A DNA stretch of 64,000 nucleotides. Origin: Diabrotica undecimpunctata (lineage: Eukaryota > Arthropoda > Insecta > Coleoptera > Chrysomelidae). Positions 21,003-32,849 of the stretch are shown here, in pieces. How positions within the stretch are numbered: position 1 is the first letter of the stretch; every line of letters begins with the position of its first letter. The stretch is taken from the NCBI RefSeq assembly GCF_040954645.1, contig NC_092804.1, positions 86,359,217 to 86,423,216 on the forward strand. The letters are read 5' to 3'. Position numbers and translations under genes: made by a program. A model generated the notes under the pieces. That model saw only the letters and a list, made by a program, of their open reading frames with translations, was not told the DNA's origin and made no database searches.

Positions 21003-21286
21003 AATATAATTAAAACAGTGGTATTTGAAGAGGAGGTATATAAAAACGAGGATGCAAAATGCACGGTTGATATGTGTGAAGAAGCTGAGGAAAAAGACAG
21101 AAAATTGATATGTGGAGAAGGAAAAGAAAATGAATTGAGTTTGATTTTAAGAGACTATGAAACTTTAAAATGAGGAAAACAGAGCGGCTAAAAAGTATGA
21201 ACATTCATTTGAGGTTAAAAACTTGGGAAATTTTCGATCGAAAACGTACCCGATTCCATATAAGTATCGACAAGAGGTGAAACAAG

Positions 21287-21929
21287 GCCAATAAATTTAA
21301 AAACATTGAGAGGTTTTCTTGGCACGATTCATTATTTTAAAAAGCTAATTCCCGATTTAAGCCAAAAGGAAATTCCTCTAATAAAATTGCTGAAGAAAGG
21401 GATAAAATAAAATTGGAAAGAAGAACAGGAGGAAGTTTTCAAAATATTAAAACAAGAATTCGCAAAAGGAACGAAAATATATCACCCCATTTATAATCTA
21501 CCTTTCATACTCCGTACTAATGCGTCCATACACAAATTTGCAGTAGTTTTGTCACAAATACAAAACGACCAAGAAGTGCCGATATGTTTTATATCTCGAG
21601 TGACTAAAACACATGAGAGAAAATATAGTCTAACAGAATTGGAGTTTGCCAATTCTGTTTTGCCAGTACTATTTTGCATAAACAAATTAAGGTTTTACCT
21701 ATTGGGAGCTAAATTCACAATCGAGACGGATCATGCAGCTTTGGTACATATCATGAAAAATCGATTGGTGAATAATCGAATACATAGAGACAATCTATTA
21801 TTACAGGAGTATGATTTTAAATTTCGGTATATCAAAGGAAAAGACAACATCATAGCCGACGTTCTAACAAGGGATGAAGACACCGGAAAAAGGCAGCAAT
21901 TACTTTACATGTGGGACTTAATATATTAA
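21287..21929 (+). pseudogene. RT tail and RNase H of the element C relative
   Basis: It opens with LKTLRGFLGTIHYFKKLIPDLS (21297), the RT connection. RNase H follows with FILRTNASIHKFAVVLSQ, SLTELEFANSVLPVLFCINKLRFYLLG and IETDHAALVHI, then ADVLTRDE. Asn replaces the first RNase H Asp (RTNAS for RTDAS), so activity is unlikely. 21549-21929 is the longest open piece. Integrase is missing after about 22060. Confidence 0.72.
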
Positions 21930-22314
21930 CACAAGAAGAAGGTGTATTTTCGTTAAATGAGATAAGAATAAACCAGAAAGACCTAGAGGAAAGAGAAAAA
22001 GAAGAGCGGAGATAGAAAATGACATATTTTTTAAGAGAATAGACGGGTCTGCAGTTGCAGATTCGGATAATTTTTATAGAATACAACAGTTTAATTAAAA
22101 CTTCTTCTATTTTCTTAACGACATGCACGGCTTTTGCGGATCGCAACGGAAATACCAAAGAAAATTAACTAAACACATCCATTACCACTAAGATGCCTTC
22201 ACGACAAGCCTTCCGGAAAGCTCTCCAGTGAGCTAGACAGGCCAAACACCCACAGAACATCGAGCCCCCGGCCCCCCCTTATAGCCGTATCAGCCTTCCC
22301 CAAAAACGGAGGCT

Positions 22315-22620
22315 TTGACAATGGAAACGGATCAAGAACAAGGACCCTCAAATCAGGAAACAAGGCTCACAGACCCATCCCCCTTTGCCGAGGAGTTAAG
22401 AAAAGCGGACGATCAGGTCTTTAACGAAGCTACCCATTCGATCTTGATGAACCAATTCACGTCACTTTGCGATAGCGCCGCAGCGGACCTTGTCCTTGTT
22501 AAACCATCCGGCCGTCCACCTACCCCGCCCCCTCCCACCCTGGATGGGAAACTAACATCGGTCCCTACCTCTCAGGCACTATCCCCTCAGGGTAGTGTCA
22601 ACATTGACCGTTTAGATTAG
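22315..22620 (+). pseudogene. ORF1 remnant of the R1 LINE
   Basis: About 101 codons, acidic then proline-rich (PPTPPPPTLDG), ending at 22618-22620 just before the endonuclease segment. An R1 ORF1 normally runs several hundred residues with three CCHC knuckles; none are here, so most of ORF1 was lost by internal deletion. Identification rests on position. Confidence 0.45.
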
Positions 22621-22624
22621 ATTA

Positions 22625-23135
22625 AGAAACTCCTCTAAGATACTGCAGGTAAACATCGGAAGGGCCAAGGTGGCACACAACCTGATACATTCGAAAGCCG
22701 TGGAAGTAATAGCAGATTTTATTATAGTCCCAGAACTAAACAAAAACATCGCTAGAAAGTTTGGTTGGATCACCGACACACGGTCATATGTTGCAATCTC
22801 CCTCTTGAACAAGAGTGTGCACATAAAAAAGATTACCAAGAAATAAGCATTCATCAAAATCAACATGAACGAAGTGGCAATAGTAGCCTGTTATATATAA
22901 CCGACCAAATATTACACAATACCAAGACAAGGTAGATAATATCTTCGAGGCGTCACTTACAGAAAAACACGTTATAATCGTTCGTGATGTAAATGCGAAA
23001 TCTATTCTATGGGGGTCACCAAAAAATGGCAACAAGGGGAAATATGGAATAAATGGAATTCATCGATCGACCTGGTAGTGTTAAATAATGGTAAACATAC
23101 CTTTGAAAGAGGTGAATCGCGAAGTCACATAGATA
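22625..23135 (+). pseudogene. APE endonuclease of the R1 LINE
   Basis: Read through several frameshifts: LQVNIGRAKVAHNLI (the R1 endonuclease opening), ADFIIVPELN, then EKHVIIVRDVNAKSILWGSP (the DxNA motif) and IDLVVLNNGKHTF. The last conserved SHIDIT block is split by the RTE insertion at 23143. Confidence 0.72.
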
Positions 23136-23142
23136 TTACCCT

Positions 23143-23359
23143 TCTTCTTCTTCTGGTTCCTATTCGTTTCGGATGTTGGAAATCATATTGGCAATCATGA
23201 TCTTGCTCGCTGCGGCTCGAAACAGCTCCGTTGAGGTTTTCTTAAACCATCTTCCTAAATTCCGCAGCCATGATATTCTCCTTCTACCGGGTCCTCGCTT
23301 ACCTTTGACTTTACCTTGCAATATAGACTGCAGCAGGGAGTAACGGTGCTGATTTCTCA
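23143..23359 (-). mobile_element. 5'-truncated RTE LINE tail in the R1 element
   Basis: The minus strand encodes a C-terminal tail with GKRGPGRRRISWLRNLGRW and IANMISNIRNE. It ends in a GAA-rich run (CTTCTTCTTCTTC on the plus strand). A 12 bp duplication AGATATTACCCT lies at 23131-23142 and 23360-23371. Truncated 5' end, simple 3' tail and duplication together show target-primed insertion into the R1 endonuclease. Confidence 0.85.
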
Positions 23360-23979
23360 AGATATTACCCTAACATCGAACAACTTTGCCAAGAAAATCA
23401 CAAACTGGGATGTTCTAGATGAGAGCATCTTCACTCTACATAAATACATCGTATTCGAAATTGGGATAAAGCTCACAACTAAGAACGGCCGAAAGACACT
23501 CGAATTTAACAAAGCAAGATTTGCTAAACAAATAAGCAACTTACAAGAAGAAACTACCGACTTTCCTACCTTTAGGAACGCAATCATAAAAGCACAAAAC
23601 CTGAGCAGTAAGAGTAAACATGTCGCATATACCGTACCATACTGGTGGAATGATGAAATCCAACAAAAACGGACAGAATGCCTTAGAATCTGGCGAACCG
23701 CACAGAGGAATAGGACACAGCAGACAAAGGACGAATAGAAACGCGCCAAACAAGAGCTAAATAAGCTAATCAAGAGAGCTAAGCGCACATATTGGCAGAG
23801 CTTGTGCAAGGTGCTAGAGAACGACGTATGGGGGCGAAGCTTACAGAATAGTCACCAAGACGCTGAAGTTAGTGACCCCGTACAATCTGTGCGATGATAA
23901 AAAAATGGAAATTGTGAATACCCTCTTTCCCAATAATCCCACTACAAACTTCGTTATAAATGAACACACCTGTCAAGAC

Positions 23980-25010
23980 GACGTTAGGAACTATTAACTA
24001 CATTACAACCAGAACCAGTAAGAGAAATCCGTAATCCACTGCTGACAAGACAAGAATTTCCCGATCAGCTCAAGCTCGTGAGACTTACACTTGTACCTAA
24101 ACCCGGCAAAGATCCGGACGAAGCTAGCGCATATCGGCCGATTTGTCTAATTGACTGTTTAGGGAAACTATACTATATCTTGTCAAAAATCGCCTTAAAG
24201 ACGAGTTGAGTGAAAAAGACATCATCTCAACTAGACAATACGGATTCAGAAAAGCAAAATCAGCTGTAGATGCGGTTAAATATATCACAGATACTGTCAG
24301 GACCACAAGGAAAAGATGGGTTTTAGAAATGTTTGATGTGAAGAATGCCTTTAACTCTGCCAATTGGGAGTACATCATAAGCAAATTAGAATCTGCCAAA
24401 GTGTCGGTTTATTTAATAAACATCATAAAGAGATACTTAAGTAATAGATATCTCTCAGTAGATAGAAACACAAAAATCAGATTAACAGCCGGCGTACCGC
24501 AAGGCTCCGTATTAGGCCCGACGTTATGGAATGTACTATATAATGGGATACTAGACATCGAATATGGTAGAAATAGCTATATTAGTAACAAGTGACATGT
24601 ATCTAGAAATCGTAGACACTGTAAACGACTGCTTTCGTAAAGTAAATAGGTGGATGACGAATAACGACCTGGAACTTGCAGGCAACAAGACCGAAGCGGT
24701 CACCCTGAAAGCTTCAAGAGCCGGGCCAAATTTGATATTCCAACTAGGTAGTAATGAGCTAAAATCAACGAACTGTGCTAAATATCTAGGCATTTATTTA
24801 GACAGAGGCCTAAGCTTCACGAAACATCTTTCGAGAGTGGTTAAGAAGGCTTACGAACAGACAGCAGCCATCCAGAGAATAATACCCAATATAGGTGGGC
24901 CTAGCAGCAACAAAAGAAGATTGTACCTACACGTTGTACAATTGACTCTCCGGAACACCCGTCTGGATAGATGTACTGAGATATCAAAAGTACAAAGATA
25001 TGATCAATAG
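23980..25010 (+). pseudogene. Reverse transcriptase of the R1 LINE
   Basis: RT pieces: PLLTRQEFPDQLKLVRLTLVP and YRPICLIDCLGKL (24040-24165), QYGFRKAKSAVDAV, EMFDVKNAFNSANW (first catalytic Asp), AGVPQGSVLGPTLWN (24480-24535). The catalytic YADD is missing: sequence jumps from the VLYNGILDIEYG block straight into AILVTSDMY in another frame near 24560. The thumb follows (KTEAVTLKASR, CAKYLGIYLD). Loss of YADD makes this RT inactive. Confidence 0.78.
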
Positions 25011-25574
25011 ACCACAGAGGAAACCCCTTCTTAAAGTTACAAGTGCGTACCGAACCACTTCTACCGTGGCCCTACAGACAATCGCTGGTACGCTCCCAAT
25101 TCACCTCTTAGCCAAAGAACGGCATATGTTATGTGATAACTGGAACGGTCACTTACCCCAGGTAAGAGCGGCCGTACGAGAGCAACTACTAGCAGAATGG
25201 CAGAGGGAATGGGAGGCACAGACTACAAAAGCTCAATGAACCAAAACGCGTGAACTAAAACGAGTGAATTGTTATTTACACAATTTCTGACCGGACATGG
25301 ATCTTTTAGGTCTTACACATACGCTATCAAGAAAACCAACGATGACATATGCCCTACATGCAATGAAAGGGACGACGCTGAGCATTGCATCTTCTGGTGT
25401 TATGTTTTCGCCCCCGAACAAAATAGGCTTCGTAACAGGATAGGGTTGACAACGCCCAACAACATTATACAGGTAGCTATGATCAACAAGGAGAACTTCG
25501 AACTCATAATAGACCACATAACGGAGATCATGAAAAGAAAGACCATACTTGACAGGGCTGAACAAGCCGGGTGA
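25000..25574 (+). pseudogene. C-terminal region of the R1 LINE
   Basis: Two frames. The first ends in a Trp/Glu-rich helix (LLAEWQREWEAQ). The second carries FLTGHGSFRSYTYAI and CPTCNERDDAEHCIFWC, a CX2CX7HX4C knuckle placed as in R1 elements. The stop is at 25572-25574; the 3' UTR runs to the (TTGA)n tail. Confidence 0.78.
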
Positions 25575-25725
25575 GAGATTTTTTCTCGGACTACACAAGG
25601 GGATACCTATAAATAAATTTATCTTTACCTCACTTTTTTCTGCTTTGAATATACCTATAGCAGATACACCAGTTACCTACAAACAACCTTTTTTCCTTGA
25701 TTGATTGATTGATTGATTAAAAATT

Positions 25726-26290
25726 ACTTACGCATGTCTACTCCATACAACTTTTAATGTACTTTCCCCCCATTCTTGGTACTCAGCGACAAGAACTCCT
25801 TTAGTGCGAAAACTACAGTGGAAAACTAATCTGTAATAATCTTGTTCCGGTAAGAACCAGCTTCCATATCGACAGGTAACCAGAGACACTAAGGGTGCAG
25901 ACTTTTCCCTTTGTTTCATCTTACTCTTCTTCGTTCTATATTAACATCAGTTTTTCGAACCCCTTTCCCCTTTTCCTTCTGAAAAGGAATCAGACACTCC
26001 TCTAGGTGTGTGCCGTTATTAGGTATACATTGTAGGACAAGCCCTAAGACCTTCTACAAGAACACCCTTCCAGACTGCGCGGGATGTCCCCATGTTTCAT
26101 TCTCTAATGAACTCGTCCGGGGATATTCAGCATCGAAGATGTGGTGGTTTTAGTTGGTAGGCAACCTGACAGGGGCGCACGATGGGGGCCCGGATTTCGT
26201 GAGAACTCTGTGCCGTTCTCGTGTAGTCCTGCCTTTCTGGTTGAATCCAACAGTACTAGGCACACCTTCCCAGTGTCGGTGTCGAACCTT
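25726..26290. other. Unassigned stretch between the R1 LINE and gypsy remnant E
   Basis: No motif recognised on either strand. On the minus strand it follows the integrase zinc domain of remnant E, so it may be diverged 3' sequence of that element. A short open frame (25728-25919, minus) shows no known domain. Confidence 0.4.
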
Positions 26291-26952
26291 TCCACCTCAT
26301 TCGAAAAAAAAGCGGGGCTTACCTTGTTCTACCTTATGCGTGGCACACAGTGAGCAACGTTTAACGTAACGAGACACATCACTACGCAATTTGGGCCAAA
26401 AATACTTCTCGTTAATACGCTTAAGTTTTCAGGATCCCCATATGACCTGCTAAAGGGCTATCATGGTACAACTTCAGCACTTCCAATCGCTGGCCCTTAG
26501 GAATGACCTCCTTCCAATTGTCCACTTCCTCGACCAAAAATCCATGACTGGGACGGATGTATTTATACAGTTTGTCACCAGACATTCTCCACTGAGGATA
26601 CTTCAAGGGATTAGATTCAATTTTTCTACAAAGTTTATCATACCAACTATCACCACTAAGAGGCAATACAACCTCTTTAACCATATCTAGCACGGGAACT
26701 GACCGAGATAACAAAACGGAGGCAACATGTTCTTTTCCTTTTCGATGCACAATCCTAAAGTCATATTGTTGCAATCTTACCGCCCATCGAGCTAATCTTC
26801 CAGTAGGATCCTTCAAATTTTGAAGCCATACGAGGGATGCGTGATCAGTCACGACCGTAAACGGAACACCCTCCAGATAAGGACGCAGTTTTTCGACTGC
26901 CCATAACACAGCTAAACATTTCCGTTCCGTCGTGGAAAAATTCCTTTCTTGA
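26291..26952 (-). pseudogene. RNase H end and integrase zinc domain of gypsy remnant E
   Basis: Minus-strand frame (26909-26421) reads RNase H: MLWAVEKLRPYLEG, VVTDHASLVWLQNLKDPTGRLARW. It continues to HDSPLAGHMGILKT, the start of the integrase HHCC domain. The rest of that domain (YFWPKLRSDV..YV..C..C) is readable to about 26300 after a frameshift. The upstream half of RNase H lies 8.3 kb away at 35316-35532, because the errantivirus relic inserted here with a CGCG duplication. Counting CGCG once, the two halves stay in frame. Confidence 0.85.
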
Positions 26953-26956
26953 CGCG

Positions 26957-27242
26957 ACTGATAGTTTCTGCCCTTCAGGGACGATTTTTAAAAAAATAAT
27001 TATTAAATTTACAAATGCGAGAGAACTTTATTGCGTTCTTAAAAGTTACAATATTAAAATCAGACTTCACTGTACAAAGTTTCAAATCAGACTGAATAAT
27101 AATTAATTAAAATGAAATACATTACACATTGGAAAATAAAACAATAATTCGCAAGTTGCACTTTTATATTCAGGTCGATCATAGTTTCGGTGCTGACGCA
27201 TCGGATTTAGGGTATTGGCTTATGGGGTCAACGACTATAACT
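26957..27242 (-). repeat. 3' LTR of the errantivirus relic
   Basis: 286 bp, about 97% like the copy at 35027-35311 by eye. A purine run (AAGGGTGGAGG on the minus strand, 27243-27254) lies immediately upstream and is the polypurine tract. Confidence 0.88.
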
Positions 27243-27251
27243 CCTCCACCC

Positions 27252-28982
27252 TTAGTTTCTGGAATTTTTCATGGAATTGAAAAATGACCTAGGTTGGGCT
27301 TGTGGTAGGTTTTCTTCAGGATCATCTTGGATGTGAACACTCTCCATGGGACTATCATCTTTTCTTTGCGAATTCGTTCTTCTTATACATTTAATACCAA
27401 AATTATTATTAAAATTATTATAATCAAAAATATTATTGATAGGTTCCAAAAGTTAAAAGGACGAGTAGCTTTTGAGTTTTTAAGTATCAATGTTTTAATT
27501 TCTTCTTGTTTCTTCTTAACTAAATGAATCTGGTCCAGTTGGACATCTTCGATATGAACTTTGAGAATCTCTTCTTGATGAGGATGAGGAATAACTATAT
27601 TCCGAAGTAATAGTGGCTGACTTTCAGAAATGAGGCGATTATTGCTAAATGTTTGATCTTCTGTGCTAAACTGGCATTGGAAGGGAACTGTGATGAGATA
27701 ATTTCCAGAAATTAGTTGAAGATCTGTGTTGGTACAGTTCATTTGGATTTTGGTTTTGGTTACCAAAACAGCGATGTAGTGGGACTCATCTACTTGTTGG
27801 ATGATATTTTTTGAAATGTGAACTTCTATTCTTTGGCATCTTGTAGGATTAGAATTCAGTTTAAGGAGTTGGAATAGACAGTCTTTTTCATTTTTACTTT
27901 TCAAATGATTCTCGGGACAGAAGAATTTTGGCTTCAGATTGGAGCATGGTACAGATGTGTATTGGTAAAAATTTTCATTCATTATCAGATAGGTGTTAGG
28001 GGGTACTATGGTAGTTCGATTTACTGTAGGAATCGAGTATAAATGATAGTAGGAGTATTCGTCGGGATAAGCTATTGGAACATGGACAATGAAAACAATT
28101 GTCAAGTTAGAGTAGTACGCTTCTGTTTCTAAGATATTATAATATTTATTTATGTCTGATGTGATATTCGGATAAATTAGTTCGTTTCTTGAATGAAATT
28201 TCATAATTTGAGTTAATATTGACTTTAGTTCATTAATATTTACTATACTACTATTTTTATAGCCTCGCAAATGTTATAGAGTTTTCTATTTCTGTTAGCA
28301 ACTGTAATATAATATTTATACTTATACTTAATTGATCTAAAATATTTCTAGTTGTAAGGAAATCTTCGAAATTAAAAATAAATTTATTAAGGTTTGAACG
28401 AATAGATTCTAAACCAGAGAAAATTACTTCTTGATTACACTTTATGAGAGAAATAGTATTATTAAAATTCTCTACAATCTCTGTCGATAATGAAATTTGT
28501 ATATTAAGTTTATTTACAATTTTATTTTAGTTACTTTTTAGTTCTTCTTGTGCATTATCATAATGTTTTGCGTCTTCTGTATCTAAGTTTCATGTAATAC
28601 ATTTAATAATTGAGCCTAGTCCGTCTATAAGACCTCTTTTTGCTCTGTGGTCAGGTAAGAGTGATTGGAGTTTTTGTTCAGCTAGTTGTAACTGGAAGAA
28701 AAGAACACGGTCAAAATTTTCTAATTCGGAATAATAAGGACTACTAAGGCCGTCTTTAATTGCAGTTGTTACATTTTGATAGGAAAGCCTTAGGGTATTA
28801 ATTTCTTTTTGAATTGGTTCTAAATTGACATAATGAATAAATGAATAAGTACTGGATTTAATTTTTGCAGTACCTAATTTATAAGGGAGTATACCGGGAT
28901 TGTCTTTAAGATTTGTAAAGGTGATTTCTTTAGTCTCGGCTTGTTGAAGGCCCAGGACCATCATCGTTGTCATTAGGAACAT
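27252..28982 (-). pseudogene. Env glycoprotein relic of the errantivirus
   Basis: The frame opens at 28982 with a hydrophobic leader and reaches a furin-type RAKR site near residue 112, followed by a Gly-rich fusion-peptide-like stretch. This is the layout of insect errantivirus and baculovirus F-like envelope proteins. It stops at 28590; similar sequence continues with stops and shifts through 28590-28270, then an open 295-codon piece (28270-27383) with several Cys and Asn-X-Ser/Thr sites. A transmembrane helix of Ile/Leu lies near 27385-27450. A hydrophilic tail in another frame runs to about 27252. At least two frame breaks disable it. Confidence 0.82.
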
Positions 28983-29450
28983 GCAAGAGTTTTTTCTGGT
29001 TAGTTTTTGGTCGTTTTAAGTTTTGTTTATGTAAAAGTCTTTTTTGAGTAGCAACTTTAATTTTTGCATCTTTAACAACTTTGTCTTTCATAAATTTAGG
29101 GTTAAGTTTATTTCGTACAAGTGTAGTGTTTTTCCTGTAAACATCACTGTCTTCTTCGTATGTGAGTGGTTCGTGTCGATCCTTATTGTGATATTCAATA
29201 CTTTTTTCTTTTTGTTCGATCAATTTTTTATTAAGTTCTTTATAGATCTCTTTGGTCATATCTCTATGTTTTTGCATATAATTATTAATCAGTTTTTGGT
29301 CTATGTTCATATCAAATATTTCTTTAGTGTTAATGTGTCCATTTATAATATCTATAGGCTTTTGTTGAGATACGGAATGTATTGAGTTATTATATCCTAA
29401 AATAGCATAAAGCATTTGATTTAAGGATTGTAGGGTTGTGTTATAGAGGT
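28930..29450 (-). pseudogene. Integrase C-terminus of the errantivirus relic
   Basis: Minus-strand frame with YNNSIHSVSQQKPIDIINGHINT, the conserved segment after the integrase core in gypsy-type elements, then a Lys-rich helix and a basic tail. The catalytic core is absent. The end overlaps the env start (28982) by about 50 bases, as is usual for errantiviruses. Codons beyond about 29450 do not match integrase and belong to the foreign block. Confidence 0.78.
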
Positions 29451-29459
29451 AGCACCTTT

Positions 29460-30735
29460 TATCGAAACGACCACATCGAGCATCATAGATGGGAGATGGT
29501 TCTTGGTAACTGGTCCTCATAAGACACCTAACTCTCACTTATGGCTCCAAGTGCCACACCCCGGACAACTGCATTGGTCTGCAGGCTAAACTAAGTGAGG
29601 GTATGTAGCAGTCACAACTGCTAACATATAATTAATTAATATAATTTATTATTAAAATCCTAAAACCCCTCAGAATCCCGTTTATGAAACGTTTATAAGC
29701 AATAGATGCGCAAACTAAAGTGATCAAGAGGCGCTCGTTTAAAGTCAGTTTTGGCCAACAACTCACACAGCAAGGTGTATTTCTCCAAGCCTTAACCGGC
29801 ATTTTTTTGTCTTAAAATCGGGTAGAAAATCTGGGATTGGATTTAATATTTTCCCCGAACATCAAGGGAGAAATTGAAACAACATAATATAATAAAGAAT
29901 CTTGATTGAAAAACCCGGCTTCCAAATCTGCCGAAATGATTTTTTATAACCCAGGTGAGCAATTAAATCATTTAGTTTTATAGGCCTATCATTTTATTGA
30001 TATTTTCATTTTCTTTTGAAATATTAACAGTGTAAAATCCGAATTTTCTCATATGTATCATGTGGCCTTGAGCTTAGATCGTAAATTTATCGGAAACCTA
30101 ATTAGAGTTTTTCTGTTTTTTTTGTATACCTACTCGGTATAAAAACTTTCATGCCTAATTTACTAGATATTCTTTAAATGCGCAGACGCAATAAATAGAC
30201 AGGATGACAGTCAGCTGATGAAATAAAATGTTTGTTTATTGTGATAATTCGATGTAAGATTATGTGTTGACAGTCATCTTTGGGTGCCTTGATGTTTCTC
30301 TAAATGTTATTTTTTGTAGATTTCACCCGATTAGGATAACGATTAATATTAGGATTAGTTTAACCAAACACCTACTTCAACCCATTGGTAACCAGGAACC
30401 GATTGTCTCCAGAACCACAGCGTTCTCCTTCATTCGCTTTTTTCGGAGCCCCAAGGACCATCAGAGTCTTAAGGGGACTTAACCAGGACAGCTGTAGTGT
30501 TGTGACAGACATTAACATCAAGTTTCATAGGGTTAAGGTTTTTTCTTGTAACTTACAACTTTGTATATGCATATACCAAGGTTAGTACTTATTACAGTTT
30601 TTGTATCATCTATAAGAAGTTAGGTAAATGGTTATTAATTAATTAAATTAGATTCATTGTTAGGGAAGTGGTTCATGATTTTTGTATAGCGGTTTTTAAA
30701 AAGGGAAGGGAAGAAATTTATGTATCAGGGTTTTT

Positions 30736-30809
<74 letters not shown>

Positions 30810-31323
30810 TTCCGAGTTGTTGTTAGTTGTCGATATTATAAATATATTTGTTACAAGTAATTTTGCTTTTATTTCAGTTCCTGCTTACAGTTATAATATA
30901 GCAGAACAAGGTCAATAGTGTCTTTTTCGGTTTTTTTTTAAATTATTACAGGTTATTATATCAATAGTACTTTATTTCTTATTGTTCATAACTTCATTTA
31001 TTTTTTCGTTAATTTCCTTCAGAAATTAGCTGGCGCCCATTTCAGTATTTTCCTAGGCATTTCCGTATATTCTCTTATCTTACCCTTTTTATAGTTCCAG
31101 ATTTTCAGTTGCCTTATTATATTGTATTCTTTTGGTTAAAAGATCTCTTTTTCCCTTATCTCAAAGCCAAATTCTAGTGTAGTGAGGCTAGCCCGAATTC
31201 TTGCTTGAGGTTTTGTGTCTCTGTGTTCTTTTGAGCTAAGCCATTCTTTTTACAATAACTTCTTTGCTAGGTCTTCTCTAATTTATCATCTCCTTCTCCA
31301 TATACCCCCCCCTAAATTTTATT
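29460..31323. other. Unassigned foreign block inside the errantivirus relic
   Basis: About 1.9 kb that replaces pol sequence. It holds a (TA)n tract at 30740-30807 and AT-rich noncoding sequence. Two hints of an LTR element are present but weak: a possible LTR start TGTAGCAGTCACAACTGCTA at 29612 and a TGGCGCCCA primer-site-like string at 31031-31039. No protein motif was found. Confidence 0.4.
30740..30807. repeat. (TA)n microsatellite
   Basis: Uninterrupted TA dinucleotides, about 33 repeats. Confidence 0.97.
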
Positions 31324-32846
31324 TAGGTTTCAGGTAGCCAGATATGGTGAAAATTTCACCGACCGATTGCCGGTATAAGCAATCTCACACTTACTAATCA
31401 ACGGCTCTGGGCGGAAGAATTGGTAGGTAATAGGGCACCCTTTTGTCCTGGGGTTGAGAAATCGATCTCGAAGATGGAGGAACCAATATACTGGTCAACA
31501 GCATAAGGATGTAGAAGGCAAGGGGAAACCACTACATTAAAGATCCCCATGGATATCCCTAGTAAAATCATCATGGTTTTAGAAACTAATAACGGCGTTA
31601 CTGATCATGGCCCTCGGAAGCCAAGATCCGGCAGGGGAGAAGAAGACAAGGACTCTCAGGTCGTTAATCAGCGAATTCCTTGTCAAAAGAACGCAGATGA
31701 AAAAAATAAGACTGTCCAACACTAGAATAGGAACATGGAATGTTCAGAGCGTGTTTCAGCCTGGTAAAATGCACAATGTTATTCAAGAAATGAACAGGTT
31801 GAATATCGATGTACTGGGTATCAGTGAAGCTAGGTGGCCCAACTCAGGTTGTTTTTCAACAGACGAAGCCACAATATATTATTCCGGTAGCGAGAATAAC
31901 CAACACAGACACGGCGTGGCAGTAATAGTTAATAAAAAATCTAATGGAGCGGTGGAATGCTATTTTCCTATCTCAGAAAGAGTAATGGTACTGAAGTTAG
32001 TGACATCTCATGCCAAACTGAATTTGATACAAGTTTATGCTCCTACGGCAAATGCCGTCGAAGAAGAAGTAGAATTATTTTATCGAGATATCGAAGAGGC
32101 ACTTAGAATAACGAAAACAAAAGAAATCACGATAGTCCTAGGTGATCTCAATGCAAAGATTGGAAAGGGACAAAGCGGAAAGTGTATAGGAAACTATGGT
32201 CTGGGAAATCGAAACGAGAGAGGAGACCGTCTGTTACAATTCTGTCAAGAGCAGAACTTTATTATTACAAACACATTTTTTATGTTACCAAACAGACGAC
32301 TGTATACATGGCGATCGCCCGCAGATACATCGGAGAAAGTAGTCAGAAACCAGATAGACTACATTATGATCAATGAAAGATACCGTAATGCTGTTAAAGC
32401 CGTGAAAGCATATCCTGGATCAAACGTGGCCTCAGATCACAATCCACTTATAGCCAAAATTACACTCACCCTTAAAAATATTAAAAGACATCAAAGAATC
32501 CCTACAATAGACACAAGAAAACTTAAAGAACCTAAAGTAAAAGAATGCCTCCAACATGAACTGCATGTGAACTGCAACAAATTGAACACAAACACCAATG
32601 ATATTGACTGTACCCTGTAAAGAAATACTAAAGACTTCCTCAAGGAGAAAAGAGGAATGGATGAATGACGAGATACTCAATATGATGGAACAACGAAGAC
32701 AATTTAAAAACCAGGATAACAATAAATACAGAGAGATAAACCACGAGATTAGAAAGACGATAAAGCAGGCAAAAGAAAAATACTTTGAAGAGCAATGCAA
32801 AGAGATCGAAGACCTTCAAAATAAATATGATCTGTTTAACCTACAA
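31324..32846 (+). mobile_element. RTE-clade LINE, endonuclease part only
   Basis: A probable 5' UTR (31324-31606) precedes an endonuclease frame and the beginning of the linker to RT. The copy stops at about 32846 with no RT, so it is 3'-truncated, unusual for a LINE, whose insertions usually lose the 5' end. This suggests a later deletion, perhaps the one that removed errantivirus pol. Confidence 0.75.
31607..32620 (+). pseudogene. APE-type endonuclease of the RTE LINE
   Basis: A 337-codon frame. Motifs in order: RIGTWNVQSVFQPGK (metal-binding Asn), DVLGISEARW (catalytic Glu), LIQVYAPT, VLGDLNAKIG (Asp/Asn pair), IDYIMIN, and ASDHNPLIAKI (the SDH motif). All catalytic residues of the exonuclease/endonuclease/phosphatase fold look intact. 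The frame shifts near 32600 and continues as EEWMNDEILNMMEQRRQFKNQ to 32849. The domain resembles vertebrate BovB and insect proteins often named craniofacial development protein 2-like, which derive from RTE. Confidence 0.88.
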
Positions 32847-32849
32847 TAG

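Larger units (their letters stand above)
19150..22060 (+). mobile_element. Degraded Ty3/gypsy copy related to element C
   Basis: It shares gene style with element C (51644-56570): a lysine-rich coiled-coil segment, a capsid domain (KLHPVPFINNLKKK; C has NLHPRIYINSLKHK), an Asn/Arg-rich linker, a protease, and a YPIPYKYR RT start. The RT fingers and palm are deleted at about 21288, where the frame jumps to LKTLRGFLG of the RT tail. RNase H follows. No LTRs were found. Not a close copy: amino-acid similarity is evident, nucleotide identity is not. Confidence 0.75.
22160..25720 (+). mobile_element. Broken R1-clade LINE
   Basis: An APE-type endonuclease followed by RT and a C-terminal CX2CX7HX4C knuckle, the plan of R1-clade elements. 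ORF1 is reduced to a ~100-codon start (22315-22620). The 3' end carries a (TTGA)n run at 25702-25719, a microsatellite-type tail. An RTE fragment is inserted at 23143-23359. Numerous frameshifts occur. Confidence 0.8.

Noticed and set aside
29044..29385. 113-codon plus-strand hydrophobic frame, first read as a membrane protein
   Set aside because: Antisense of the errantivirus integrase C-terminus.
30240..30585. Short plus frames suggesting a host exon
   Set aside because: No splice signals, no motif and overlapping frames of equal quality.
31031..31039. TGGCGCCCA as a genuine primer-binding site
   Set aside because: No LTR ending in CA precedes it and no gag follows; kept only as a hint.
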